Assembly: GCA_000169995.1 (NCBI GenBank) | Contig: AAZW01000013.1 | Span: 1 to 64,000, forward strand | Source of the DNA: Vibrionales bacterium SWAT-3 | GTDB taxonomy: Bacteria; Pseudomonadota; Gammaproteobacteria; Enterobacterales; Vibrionaceae | Length of the DNA: 64,000 bases | Direction of reading: 5' to 3' | In this document: in pieces, positions 39,377 through 48,133 of the stretch | Numbering within the stretch: the first letter of the stretch is position 1 | Layout of the letters: every line of letters begins with the position of its first letter | Program-made: the position numbers and the translations under genes | Notes under the pieces: model-generated | Told to the model about the DNA's origin: nothing | The model's database searches: none | The model's input: the letters and a program-made list of their open reading frames with translations, nothing else

Positions 39377-40186
39377 TTATTTTAATCCGAATTTAAATAA
39401 CCCTTTCAAAAAAGCCTTGAATCCATTCATATAACTACCTTCTATAAGAAACAATTTCATTCTGAAGAAAAAAAATGGTACGGCCAACACAAAGCTAAAC
39501 AAAGGAAATACTCGCCTTAGTGTCAAGCCCCTAGAGTAAGCAGAATTTATAGTTAACTGCGCCCCAGAAGAATCCTCCGGATGCGAGCAAATAACTTCGT
39601 TCATAAAGTAAATTTTTCTATTCATATCAATGAACTTAGATAAAAAAACAGCTTCATCACCTATAGGAAACTGAGCCCCTGCCCCCATATCTTCAGGGAA
39701 TAAACTCAACGAAGCAACTTCACCTTTAATGCTAATTTCAATAGTTCCTACAGACAAAATAGAGAAGCGATTTCTAAATTTATTTTGAGAAGGAAACTTC
39801 TTTCTCATGGTCCCATATTCTGTCGATATTGGGAAAGTAATAACACTAGAGCTATAGTTATTATGGGACTTCCTTAATATAATCTCGAAGCCATCGACTA
39901 ATGATATATCATCATCACAAAAATAAACTATATCTGATTTAGATCTTTCCAAGAGATAGTTTCGACTTTTTGTTACACCTATTGAGTCCAAAGAATAGTA
40001 TGTAATATCACTTCTACAAACGGCGCTGGTATCTAACTTAGACAATGCATGGTTTTGATGCCCAATTAAATATCTTACACCTTCTATCTCAGGCGGCATA
40101 TTAGAAACAAAAGAGCTCAACCTATCCCCATACGTTGAAACTAAAATATCAATTGTAAATAAACCACTTTTATCTAAACAAGCCAT
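39377..40186 (-). CDS. Glycosyltransferase family 2-like protein (divergent)
   Basis: 269 residues. Weak GT-A features: an N-terminal beta strand with STYGDR and a DDD-type metal site (YFCDDDISLVDGF near 92). A hydrophobic C-terminal segment (about 227-245) may bind the membrane. Overlaps the upstream gene by 17 nt and ends 2 nt before the next gene. Specific donor and acceptor unknown; the family call rests on the metal motif and on the context. Confidence 0.7.
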   Translation of the reverse strand: MACLDKSGLFTIDILVSTYGDRLSSFVSNMPPEIEGVRYLIGHQNHALSKLDTSAVCRSDITYYSLDSIGVTKSRNYLLERSKSDIVYFCDDDISLVDGFEIILRKSHNNYSSSVITFPISTEYGTMRKKFPSQNKFRNRFSILSVGTIEISIKGEVASLSLFPEDMGAGAQFPIGDEAVFLSKFIDMNRKIYFMNEVICSHPEDSSGAQLTINSAYSRGLTLRRVFPLFSFVLAVPFFFFRMKLFLIEGSYMNGFKAFLKGLFKFGLK

Positions 40187-41006
40187 TGAATGTACCTTTT
40201 GAAAAGCTAATTGCCTTAATCAGCTCCTCTTTTTTATTAAAGTTTCTTAAAATTCTTCGAGGTATAGCAAGTAATAGTTTTATAGAATAAAGAAAGCCTA
40301 ACTTTCTAAAGTTCTTCTTTATATGATAAGAATAACCACCGCCATAACAAACTAGCCGTTTCAAAGTTACGCTATCGAATAATTCTTCTTTAGCATCATG
40401 AAATACTGTAATATTTGGTTCATAATACCCTTGACAATTCAAATAAATCAACTGTGTGATATAGTCTGTCTCTTCACCTGAACCGTAATAAGTACCTGCT
40501 CCTACTCCCATTTTTTCATCAAATTTAACTCCTTTAATTTGCGGAGTATTTCTGAAAAATAAGGTAAAAGAGCACCCTACTCTCTTGCTCATACTGAATT
40601 CAAACTTTTTCTCAGGGCACGTTATCAAAGCTTTATCGGGAGAACCAAACTCATGAGTCTTACATGAAAAGAAGTCAAAAGCCGAGCAAAAAAATTCAGA
40701 TTCTACATAGTCTAGAACATTTCTATCGTATGTGCAGTCATCATCAGGAAAAGCAAAAACATCACCTGTTACATATTTGATCCCAATATTCCTAGCCTTA
40801 GACAATCCTAAAATATTAGGCCTAATATGTTTAACTATAATATTAGCAGGAAAGGAAAACACCTCTAACATTGATTTTATCTTATTATCTTTGTTTTGGT
40901 CTACAATTATCAATTCGACATTGCACTTAGTCGTAATTATACTGTTGATGAAATTTTCAACTTCAACTTTACGCCCTACTGTACACAGCACTAAACTTAT
41001 TAACAT
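40170..41006 (-). CDS. Glycosyltransferase family 2 protein
   Basis: 278 residues, GT-A fold: ISLVLCTVGRKVEVENFINS at the start, ELIIVDQNKDN, GLSKARNIGIKYVTGDVFAFPDDDC with the metal-binding Asp cluster, and GSGEETDYITQ in the acceptor region. It and the next gene (39377-40186) are probably related, both showing a DDD motif at the same place. Confidence 0.85.
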   Translation of the reverse strand: MLISLVLCTVGRKVEVENFINSIITTKCNVELIIVDQNKDNKIKSMLEVFSFPANIIVKHIRPNILGLSKARNIGIKYVTGDVFAFPDDDCTYDRNVLDYVESEFFCSAFDFFSCKTHEFGSPDKALITCPEKKFEFSMSKRVGCSFTLFFRNTPQIKGVKFDEKMGVGAGTYYGSGEETDYITQLIYLNCQGYYEPNITVFHDAKEELFDSVTLKRLVCYGGGYSYHIKKNFRKLGFLYSIKLLLAIPRRILRNFNKKEELIKAISFSKGTFNGLFR

Positions 41007-41018
41007 AAAATTAAGAAC

Positions 41019-42203
41019 CTATATTTTTTGAAACCTAGTATTTGACAAAAAGTAGAAAACAATCATATAAATCAAAAAACCTACATAGCCATTAGTTGCA
41101 AAGGGATTTCTAAAAATCATTGCGAAAGAAATATTCAACAACCAAAAGTACAACATAATTATATAAATATTATTACTTACTAAGGAGAGCCTGTTGAAAA
41201 ATGAAAAAATCATTCCAAAAACAATTCCAAATATTATTGGACCAAACCAAAAAAAGTCTTTATACATGTCATAAAAAATAGTGTAAAAAGCATTCGCCTC
41301 TTGTCCACTATCTAAGACAACGAAGTGCTGCTTAATAGTGTATGCTTCATCCATAAAATAAAGTATATCTATATCAAAGGCTTTCTCAAATATATATAGA
41401 AAAAAGTAGCTAAAGCTTCCTAGAGTAGCCTGACCGAACCATAGAGTATCTAAAGTGGTAAAGTCCAATCTATAATTAAGTAGGTTAAAACCATATGTGT
41501 GATAACCAATTAAATATTGATTTAAAAATGATATGAAGTCCACCCCCCCACCAGATCTAAAATAAGTCGCAAAGTATAATAAAAGTATTGCCACAATAGA
41601 AATAACAAAAGCTCTAAATATATTTTTAGGGTTAAGCCTAAAGTAAGCAAATATGAAAATAATTAAATAATAATATATTGGAGATCGCCCTAACATAACA
41701 AAACACATTAAGGTAACACCTAAGCACCCCAAAATTAAATTTTTCAACTTGCCAGAAATAAAATATTTAGATAAAAAGTAGTATTGTAAAAAGTATACCC
41801 CTCCCTCAACTAATATGCTGTATAAAATCCTGTTAACTTGACTACCGAACAACACTGAAGATTCGGTGGCATCACCAAATGCTTTGGCTCGATAGTCCCA
41901 TATGTACATACTCGTCATCAAGTTAAATGCTTTAATGGATAAGAGAAAAAGAAATAAGATTATTAGTACAAAAAAGTAGTTTACTAGCCTATTGCTTATA
42001 GGTTTCTCTTTAACATTAAACCTTTTCTCTTTTAAGTAGAAGTTACATGTCGAATATGATATTGAGAAAATAATTAAATAAGTTAAAATATATGCATATA
42101 AGTATATTGAAATATCACCATTACCGGCAACGTTAAAGAATGCCAAAGTCGCCCAGACAAAGACCCAAGTAACTGATACAAAGCCAAGATTTGAAAGTAA
42201 CAT
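41019..42203 (-). CDS. wzy: Wzy-like O-antigen/capsule polymerase
   Basis: 394 residues with about 11 predicted membrane helices and a large loop in the second half (roughly 240-320) containing GYHTYGFNLLNYR and GQATLGSFSYFF. Such topology is typical of Wzy, which joins undecaprenyl-linked repeat units in the periplasm. There is little sequence conservation in the family, so the call rests on topology, length and on being the only such protein in the cluster. ATG at 42203 (the TTG at 42206 is adjacent). Confidence 0.75.
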   Translation of the reverse strand: MLLSNLGFVSVTWVFVWATLAFFNVAGNGDISIYLYAYILTYLIIFSISYSTCNFYLKEKRFNVKEKPISNRLVNYFFVLIILFLFLLSIKAFNLMTSMYIWDYRAKAFGDATESSVLFGSQVNRILYSILVEGGVYFLQYYFLSKYFISGKLKNLILGCLGVTLMCFVMLGRSPIYYYLIIFIFAYFRLNPKNIFRAFVISIVAILLLYFATYFRSGGGVDFISFLNQYLIGYHTYGFNLLNYRLDFTTLDTLWFGQATLGSFSYFFLYIFEKAFDIDILYFMDEAYTIKQHFVVLDSGQEANAFYTIFYDMYKDFFWFGPIIFGIVFGMIFSFFNRLSLVSNNIYIIMLYFWLLNISFAMIFRNPFATNGYVGFLIYMIVFYFLSNTRFQKI

Positions 42204-42212
42204 CAAATAGCC

Positions 42213-43643
42213 CTATCTAAATGAATGATAAATATTCCTAACTGTATGAAACAAACCAACTTTTTTTAATATATCAACTAGCACTAGTATTGTTCTTCTT
42301 CTCTTTCTTTGGAAAGACTGAGTAACTTCTCTCTTTTTCACTAAGAGCTTACTTGTAAGTGATTTAGAGTTACCTTTGAAGAACAAGTCGATCAATTTTA
42401 TATCATCAATATCTTTTTTCTCACATCTGTTGTTTTTAAATATTCTGATCTCATCCAAATCTAAAAAATCCACGTCTAAAAAACGATAAATTGATTTAAA
42501 TCTCAGAATGTTAACTGCAGAGGAATAATAAGAGATGTAATCATTGTGTGAACCGCTTCCTTGTAGGTTTAGTGTATCAATATCATTGTTTTTACGGATA
42601 CCCAACACTGCCATAAAAGAGCTACCCACAATGATGTCACCACATAAACCTTCGACCTCAATTTCTTTTTTTAACGCTGAAAACTTTGAAAGCTGAATGT
42701 TATTTAAATATTGTTCACTATTTTTAGAGAAAGTACACTTAGATAAATTTTGGGTGTCATACTTAAAGTCGGTGCTATGTATACAGTGTTTTGAACCAAA
42801 ATTTTTCTCTCTTAGTGCATTTTTTATTTCTAAGTCCTGTCCCTTGTATAACGGTCGAAACAAAACCACAGAGGTAGCATCATTAGAGTAACACAAGGAA
42901 GATTTAGCCCAACTACCATCCCAGTTATTTCTTAAGTCACCAGCCCAAGATTCATCTTTGTACGCGCTCACGCACAGGTTGTTCAATCCATTTTCATTTA
43001 AATTTAGAGATTTTGAAAAAACATAAGATTCACCAAATAACGACTTTACATCAGAAAAGCCTAATTTAGCTTTAGGCCAAATGATTGCAATTCTAATATC
43101 ATCAAAAAAATCAGTTAAGATATCTATCAATGGCGATTGAATATGATTTTTTGCATCTCGCTCAGAGAAATACTCTATTCCATAATTTACCGGCTTAATA
43201 TCGATCTCTACCACTGGCAACTCTATGTTAAGTACATACGCAATCGCGACTCTATGTGCACCATCCAAAGGAACGCCATTGGATATAGGTATAACACCAT
43301 CAGAAAAATTAAAGCCTTGTTCTCTTATATTCTCATATAGTGAAATAAAACTTGAAACATAGTCATTCTTAGATTTTTTATTAGAATCCCCTGGCTCTAC
43401 AAAGCTACCATCAGTGAACAAATAAATTGTTTCTAAATATAGCTCTTTATAATATTCAAGCAAGTCAAGACACCCTGAATCATACGACTCAAGCAACTTG
43501 ATTTTTACTAAGATATCAACTCTTTTAGTATAATCTATTCTTTTCACATCCAAGTAACTACAAGGTAAATCATCCCCCTGAAGGTAAGGGTGGAATCGAC
43601 TATCAACCAAACTTAACAATTTACTATTTTCTAATTTTAGCAT
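42213..43643 (-). CDS. Unrecognised protein with ParB/Srx-like DGAHR motif and nucleotidyltransferase-like C-terminal part
   Basis: 476 residues, soluble; not firmly recognised. Residues about 115-150 (ISNGVPLDGAHRVAIAYVLN) resemble the GxHR core of the ParB/sulfiredoxin fold. A middle region (about 182-300) contains IRIAIIWPKAK, DESWAGDL, VVLFRP and KHCIHSTD. Residues about 335-357 read GDIIVGSSFMAVLGIRKNNDID, with a GS...DID pattern like nucleotidyltransferases. A basic C-terminal helix (KKREVTQSFQRKRRR) could touch the membrane. It overlaps wzx by 20 nt and lies 9 nt from wzy, so it is an integral part of the operon. Confidence 0.6.
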   Translation of the reverse strand: MLKLENSKLLSLVDSRFHPYLQGDDLPCSYLDVKRIDYTKRVDILVKIKLLESYDSGCLDLLEYYKELYLETIYLFTDGSFVEPGDSNKKSKNDYVSSFISLYENIREQGFNFSDGVIPISNGVPLDGAHRVAIAYVLNIELPVVEIDIKPVNYGIEYFSERDAKNHIQSPLIDILTDFFDDIRIAIIWPKAKLGFSDVKSLFGESYVFSKSLNLNENGLNNLCVSAYKDESWAGDLRNNWDGSWAKSSLCYSNDATSVVLFRPLYKGQDLEIKNALREKNFGSKHCIHSTDFKYDTQNLSKCTFSKNSEQYLNNIQLSKFSALKKEIEVEGLCGDIIVGSSFMAVLGIRKNNDIDTLNLQGSGSHNDYISYYSSAVNILRFKSIYRFLDVDFLDLDEIRIFKNNRCEKKDIDDIKLIDLFFKGNSKSLTSKLLVKKREVTQSFQRKRRRTILVLVDILKKVGLFHTVRNIYHSFR

Positions 43644-44781
43644 TTATAAAGACCAATGATAAAAAAATAAAGAAACTACTGACTAAAGGTACAAAGACAA
43701 AATCAGAAGGAAAGAATAACCATACGATAAAAACCGAAAAACATAAGATAGCTATAAGAGAAACTAAGTAAACAATCCTCAGCCTATTATTTTCTGCATT
43801 TAAATAAGATAAGTATGCGTAAGCCAAATTCATACTAACTGCTAAAGGTATAAAGTATAAGTAAGCTTCGCTCACCCCATCCAAACCTGTTAAATAATTA
43901 GATATTGTTAGTACAAATGGTACTGATAGTAGAGACAAAGAAAAAGCAATTTTCATTACATTTACTCTGGCTTTTTTTAGCAGTTCAAACGACTTACCAT
44001 TTGAATGATAAAACTTACTTTCTATCGTTTGAATATATATATTTGAAGGTAAAATGGCAGTGGTTACAAATCTAGAACATAAATTATAAACACCTGAGAT
44101 AGTATTTCCAAAAGCAAGGTTTATTATAACCTTATCTATCTGCATAAACAAATTCCTCAAAGAAGATGATATGAGATAGCTGTATGATCGAGTAATATAA
44201 TTAACAAAATCAATAGCTTTAAAATTCACAACCCTTACATTTTTAGTGATACAAAAACCATACAGTAATATTGAAAACACATTACAAACAAGAACAAAAA
44301 TAGTTAATTCAAAAAAACCAACCTCATCAATGTAAAATAAAAAGCATAAGCTGATAATATATACTGATGAATTGTAAAAATTAAATTTTGCTAGTGTGCT
44401 AACTTGATCTTTTGAATAGCATATAGATTTCGTTACTGATTTTATAGCCAGCCCAAGAGATTCACTAATAACAATAACAAAAGCTGCCACTCTACTTTCA
44501 GTAAATAACAATTCCACAATAAAAAAAGAGCATGCTATCGAAAAGGAACATGATAAAAATAATACTATAGATACAATTTTATCTGAGGTACCTTCTTTCT
44601 GAATAATATTATAACCACCAAACAATGATATAAGTGATATTATAGATGCCCAAGTCATTAGTGTGGTGTATATTCCGACACTTCCTACGCCCATGTGGTT
44701 TGCAACGTATAATATCAATACCATCCTTGATATCAAAACTAATACTTCACTACTAAAAACAGCTAGAATTTTTTTAAAAAT
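43624..44781 (-). CDS. wzx: Wzx-like repeat-unit flippase (apparent ATT start)
   Basis: About 385 residues and about 11-12 membrane helices of the polysaccharide biosynthesis/MATE-like flippase family. The first ATG in frame is at 44724 and a TTG is at 44736, both inside the first helix (SSEVLVLISRMVLILYV). In-frame coding sequence continues upstream to a stop at 44806-44808, and a GAGG (44790-44793) lies 8 nt before an ATT at 44779-44781. From there the product begins xFKKILAVFSSEVLVLISRM, a normal Wzx N-terminus. I therefore place the start at ATT 44781. First gene of the operon after the ops element. Confidence 0.75.
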   Translation of the reverse strand: MFKKILAVFSSEVLVLISRMVLILYVANHMGVGSVGIYTTLMTWASIISLISLFGGYNIIQKEGTSDKIVSIVLFLSCSFSIACSFFIVELLFTESRVAAFVIVISESLGLAIKSVTKSICYSKDQVSTLAKFNFYNSSVYIISLCFLFYIDEVGFFELTIFVLVCNVFSILLYGFCITKNVRVVNFKAIDFVNYITRSYSYLISSSLRNLFMQIDKVIINLAFGNTISGVYNLCSRFVTTAILPSNIYIQTIESKFYHSNGKSFELLKKARVNVMKIAFSLSLLSVPFVLTISNYLTGLDGVSEAYLYFIPLAVSMNLAYAYLSYLNAENNRLRIVYLVSLIAILCFSVFIVWLFFPSDFVFVPLVSSFFIFLSLVFINAKIRK

Positions 44782-44960
44782 TTTATAGTCCTCAATATCA
44801 ATTATTTAATAACATACAAAAATTTAGGTAATGTGTATGATGGAAAGATTTATCACAGGTTTCATAACTTAATCAGATAGAGTGAGCTTGATTTAACCTG
44901 CGCCCCCCCTCCCATACAACTAGACCACAGTTTTGTCTCAATTCGTCCCTGAATTCAGGT

Positions 44961-44971
44961 ACGCTACCGCC
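44961..44971 (-). promoter_or_regulatory. ops / JUMPstart element upstream of wzx operon
   Basis: The minus strand reads GGCGGTAGCGT, the exact core of the ops element that pauses RNA polymerase and recruits RfaH in O-antigen and capsule operons. It lies about 85 nt after the predicted transcription start and 180 nt before wzx. A 12-bp palindrome (44948-44959) follows directly on the transcript. Confidence 0.9.
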
Positions 44972-45060
44972 CCTAGGTTTGGCTCCTAAAGGCAATAAAT
45001 CATGGCTGTTCACCGTACTTCATACTAATGCGGTTTTCATACGGTTTTTTTAGGGCCGAG

Positions 45061-45089
45061 ATTATAACAAAGTATGTGCATATTGACTA
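45061..45089 (-). promoter_or_regulatory. Candidate sigma-70 promoter of the polysaccharide biosynthesis operon
   Basis: Minus strand: TAGTCA (45084-45089), 17-bp spacer, perfect TATAAT (45061-45066). Predicted start at about 45054, upstream of the ops element. Confidence 0.7.
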
Positions 45090-45111
45090 ATCTAAAATTT
45101 GAACCAAGATC

Positions 45112-45432
45112 TCACAAAGAATTCACCCAGCGAAAGCGTTGTACGTCCTTAAGGTATTGTTTACCTATGTAATATCGGTTTTCTTGTGCTGCGTCGCAGT
45201 AGCGCTTTTCTATGTCGATGAATATTTTGCCGTTACGGTACAAAGAAACAAAACTGGGGTTGGTGTTCACCGCCAGTAGTACTTTAATTTCAGTTCGGGT
45301 TAAGCCTTGTGGGTAGTGGCTTACCAGTAATTTTAAGAACTCTCCTATTCGCCCTTCTACTCGCGCCACCTCTTTGGCCAACAGCGTGGCTTGCTGTTCG
45401 GTGGTCAGCTTTTTTAAGCCTGTATCTTCCAT
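45112..45432 (-). CDS. Small protein of unknown function in phage-derived segment
   Basis: 106 residues; not recognised. The N-terminal half is helical and charged (TTEQQATLLAKEVARVEGRI). The middle could be a winged-helix-like region (YPQGLTRTEIKVLLAVNTNPSF). It lies 68 nt after the helix-turn-helix gene on the same strand, so the two are probably co-transcribed. A DNA-associated role is possible but unproven. Its stop codon is 22 nt before the -35 box of the polysaccharide promoter. Confidence 0.55.
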   Translation of the reverse strand: MEDTGLKKLTTEQQATLLAKEVARVEGRIGEFLKLLVSHYPQGLTRTEIKVLLAVNTNPSFVSLYRNGKIFIDIEKRYCDAAQENRYYIGKQYLKDVQRFRWVNSL

Positions 45433-45500
45433 GTTACGCTTTCCTCTATTTCTATTGCCTTCTCAATTATGTTGCTTGGTTTTGTTGCTACGAGCTGGCT

Positions 45501-46628
45501 TCACTCAGTGTCATCTTTAATCTGCGCTTTAGATTGAATGAGCGCTTTAATGCGCGCTTCAAACGGGTTGTGTGTGTTATTGCTTTGATACTCGGCCAGT
45601 GCTTGTGCCACAGGCGTTGTGCCTTGTTGGCTATGCTGATGAGGAAAGTGCTTACTTCGTGGTTGTTCTTTCGTAAGGTTTGCTTGCGCCTGCTGCATTA
45701 GTGGTTTGCGCTTGGTTGGCCTTGTCCCTTTGGTTCGCTTTATTGGTGTGAACGCTACTTGCTTGGTTTTGGCTTTCGCACTTCTTCTTAACCAGCCATT
45801 CACAAAGTGGCCAATGTGCTCAAACGGTTTACGTTTATCGGGGTTAATGTACAACCAAGCTTGCATGGCGTGCAGTTGTTGCAGCACATCTAAGTTGGGG
45901 TAGGTGCTTTCTAGTATGGTAAAGAACTCGTGATAAATCGGAGCACTTCCCTCTTGGGTGAGCAGGTGGATCACCGCATCATCTGGGCTCTTGGTGTCCG
46001 GGCTTCTGGCGTCCGAGTTTTTGGCGTCCGAGTTTTCGGTGTTAGTGCTTGTGATGCCCGTGCTTATGCTCTTCGAACTGTGCGTATCCGTTGTGCTGGT
46101 CTCTCCTCGTTCTACCACTGTGTTCTCTGAGGGGCTCTTTTCAAGCGTATTAGTTTTTAGGCTCAGCCCTGTTTTATGTTCTTTATGAGAGATTATGTGT
46201 GCCAGGGGATCACTCTCCGTGTTGGATCGGTTGGCCTCCTGGTGGGTGTCGGATTGCTCCGTATTAGGGTTGTGATTGGCTACTGGATCCTTTACCGATA
46301 CAGCAGCGGGCTGTGTGGCGTCATGAGTTAAGTCGCGCTGCTCAATATGGCAACCTTCAGGCACACGCAGTTGGTATAAGTTGCTACGCTGGCGCCCTGA
46401 ATCATCAAAGCGCTTTATCCGCTGTAAAAAACCTTGCTTTTCCAGCTCGTTAACGTGCCGTGTCACGGTTCTTAGCGACACTTCGCAATATTGCGCTAAG
46501 TAATTCAACGAGGGGAAACACACGCCGCGCGCGTCGGCATTATCGGCCAATTTTAACAGTACCAATTTGCTAATTGGCGAGCCGGTTTTCAGTGGCATAA
46601 AAGAAAGAATGAGAGAAACACACATCAT
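45501..46628 (-). CDS. Helix-turn-helix phage/plasmid replication-type protein
   Basis: 375 residues. The N-terminal ~80 residues form a winged helix like those of phage replication (O-type) and plasmid proteins: SKLVLLKLADNADARGVCFP, SLNYLAQYCEVSLRTVTRHV, NELEKQGFLQRI. A long Ser/Thr/Asn/Asp-rich linker follows, with several DA(K/R)SPDTKSPD-like repeats (about 195-215). The basic C-terminal part (about 245-375) may bind DNA. AAGGAG lies 5 nt before ATG 46628. 46629-46912 upstream has no further gene. Confidence 0.7.
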   Translation of the reverse strand: MMCVSLILSFMPLKTGSPISKLVLLKLADNADARGVCFPSLNYLAQYCEVSLRTVTRHVNELEKQGFLQRIKRFDDSGRQRSNLYQLRVPEGCHIEQRDLTHDATQPAAVSVKDPVANHNPNTEQSDTHQEANRSNTESDPLAHIISHKEHKTGLSLKTNTLEKSPSENTVVERGETSTTDTHSSKSISTGITSTNTENSDAKNSDARSPDTKSPDDAVIHLLTQEGSAPIYHEFFTILESTYPNLDVLQQLHAMQAWLYINPDKRKPFEHIGHFVNGWLRRSAKAKTKQVAFTPIKRTKGTRPTKRKPLMQQAQANLTKEQPRSKHFPHQHSQQGTTPVAQALAEYQSNNTHNPFEARIKALIQSKAQIKDDTE

Positions 46629-46912
46629 TAACGCTCCTTGTTATCGGTTGATTCATCAAGAGATCCATTGATAGTCAGAGCATTAACAACACTTTTTTAA
46701 GGATTGGGGGCGCAACGCCCGTGAGATAAGTTGTAAGAAAAGATGTTTAGTTAATTGGCTCGAATTGATATGCAACATCAAACCTATCAGGCAGGTGTTT
46801 TGGGAAACACCTCTCACTTTTTAGCTAAGCCTTTGTTATTGACGAGCAGCGGCAACCCTAATCGCAAATCTTGAATTACATTGCCTCCCCCGTAGCGACC
46901 AAAAGGTGTTCA

Positions 46913-47326
46913 ATGAAGGCAATCATCTCTCTTTTTATTTCCGCCTATCGAGGCAACATGGCCAGTGCAGAGTGCTGCTCTTACTCCCTTCCTTATCCGC
47001 ACTCTAACTCTCGCTGTTACTCAGATCAGAACTCGGCATATAGCGCATCACCAGAACACAGTGGCTTTGCTGCTGTTAACTACGAGGATGTTTGTTGGGC
47101 GATAAGCCGGGCTAGCAAGCACGAAACCCTTGGCTACTACGTTACTTACCTTCGCTATGTGCGCTATCACGACGCTTACGCTAAAACAGTGGAACGTGCT
47201 TGGCTGAAATGTAGCAATTCGGAACTAAGCCAGCTACCTGCATCCCAGCAATGGTTACAACAACATGAGGAAGCATTTTGTCACGCACTCCACCAGCAAC
47301 TCATCGAACTCAATGGCCGCGATTAA
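46913..47326 (+). CDS. Small protein of unknown function, phage-type context
   Basis: 137 residues; not recognised. Cys- and Tyr-rich N-terminal region, then a helical domain (YEDVCWAISRASKHETLGYY, VTYLRYVRYHDAYAKTVERA). Position directly before the endolysin gene, with TAATG overlap, is where phages often carry antitermination or lysis-control genes, but I see no motif that proves this. ATG 46913 has AAAGGTG 6 nt upstream. Confidence 0.55.
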   Translation: MKAIISLFISAYRGNMASAECCSYSLPYPHSNSRCYSDQNSAYSASPEHSGFAAVNYEDVCWAISRASKHETLGYYVTYLRYVRYHDAYAKTVERAWLKCSNSELSQLPASQQWLQQHEEAFCHALHQQLIELNGRD

Positions 47327-47790
47327 TGGGTCAATCTTCATCCCCTTGTTCCTTTTTGTGTCACCTTCCCGCCGGTTTGGCTTTCTCTTTTATTACCGTG
47401 CATTGCAGCGCCACGTCACCACAGCAAGACATAGGCGTGAATGACATTCGCCGCTGGCATAAAAAGAGAGGCTGGCGCGATGTGGGGTATCACTTTGTGA
47501 TTCGTCGTGATGGCAAGGTAGAGCTAGGTAGGCCGCTGTCGCAGACTGGCGCACATGTGAAAGGGCACAACAAAAGTAATATTGGGGTTTGTATGATCGG
47601 TGGCTGTAACGCAAAGCAGCAACCAGACGATAATTTCACGTTTTCGCAACGTAAGGCACTGTTTGGCTTGGTGGCAGCGTTGCAAGAACAGTTCTCTATT
47701 TCAGATGAAGCGGTAAAGGGCCATAAAGATTGGGGAGTAAATAAGGCGTGTCCGGTGATGAGATTAAGAGCAGATACGGGTGAAGGGTAA
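47326..47790 (+). CDS. N-acetylmuramoyl-L-alanine amidase, T7-lysozyme-like endolysin
   Basis: 154 residues, PGRP/amidase_2 fold. Zn ligands and catalytic parts: HCSATSPQQD, GWRDVGYHFVIRRDG (second region with Tyr), GAHVKGHNKSNIGVCMIGG and GHKDWGVNKACP (His and Cys ligands). It cuts the amide bond between MurNAc and L-Ala in peptidoglycan. The last residues (MRLRADTGEG) and the stop come from a dispersed word repeat that replaces the usual C-terminal end after CP. Start ATG overlaps the preceding stop. Confidence 0.88.
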   Translation: MGQSSSPCSFLCHLPAGLAFSFITVHCSATSPQQDIGVNDIRRWHKKRGWRDVGYHFVIRRDGKVELGRPLSQTGAHVKGHNKSNIGVCMIGGCNAKQQPDDNFTFSQRKALFGLVAALQEQFSISDEAVKGHKDWGVNKACPVMRLRADTGEG

Positions 47791-48110
47791 ACGGGATTCG
47801 AAGAGCTGAAGAGCAGATGCGGGATGCGGGATGCGAAAAGATTAGGAGCAGATGTGAGTGGCGCGAGAACGAGGAGCAAAGAGACTAAAAGCAGATTCCA
47901 GATACTTCGTTCCTCGCCTCTAAAGCAACAGAATGGCGGAATGACGGAGTCGTGGGGTTATTAACTTAATAAAACTAGTCGTCATTCCCTACAGTGAGGG
48001 ACGAACGTGATAGGGAATCTAATTCAACGGATAAATGGTAGAGGAGAGGCCTCGCTAAGGTTGTCGAAGCATAAGGTTAGTCAGTCAAAGGCTATATAAG
48101 CGGTCAAAGC
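47763..48110 (+). repeat. Word repeats and REP-like hairpins between endolysin and holin genes
   Basis: Word repeats at about 47763-47895, an interrupted type A hairpin at about 47892-47945 (with extra bases inside the loop) and a type B hairpin at about 47978-48020. They separate two genes that are normally adjacent in phage lysis cassettes. Confidence 0.75.
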
Positions 48111-48133
48111 CAATCAATAAACTAAGGAGCAGT

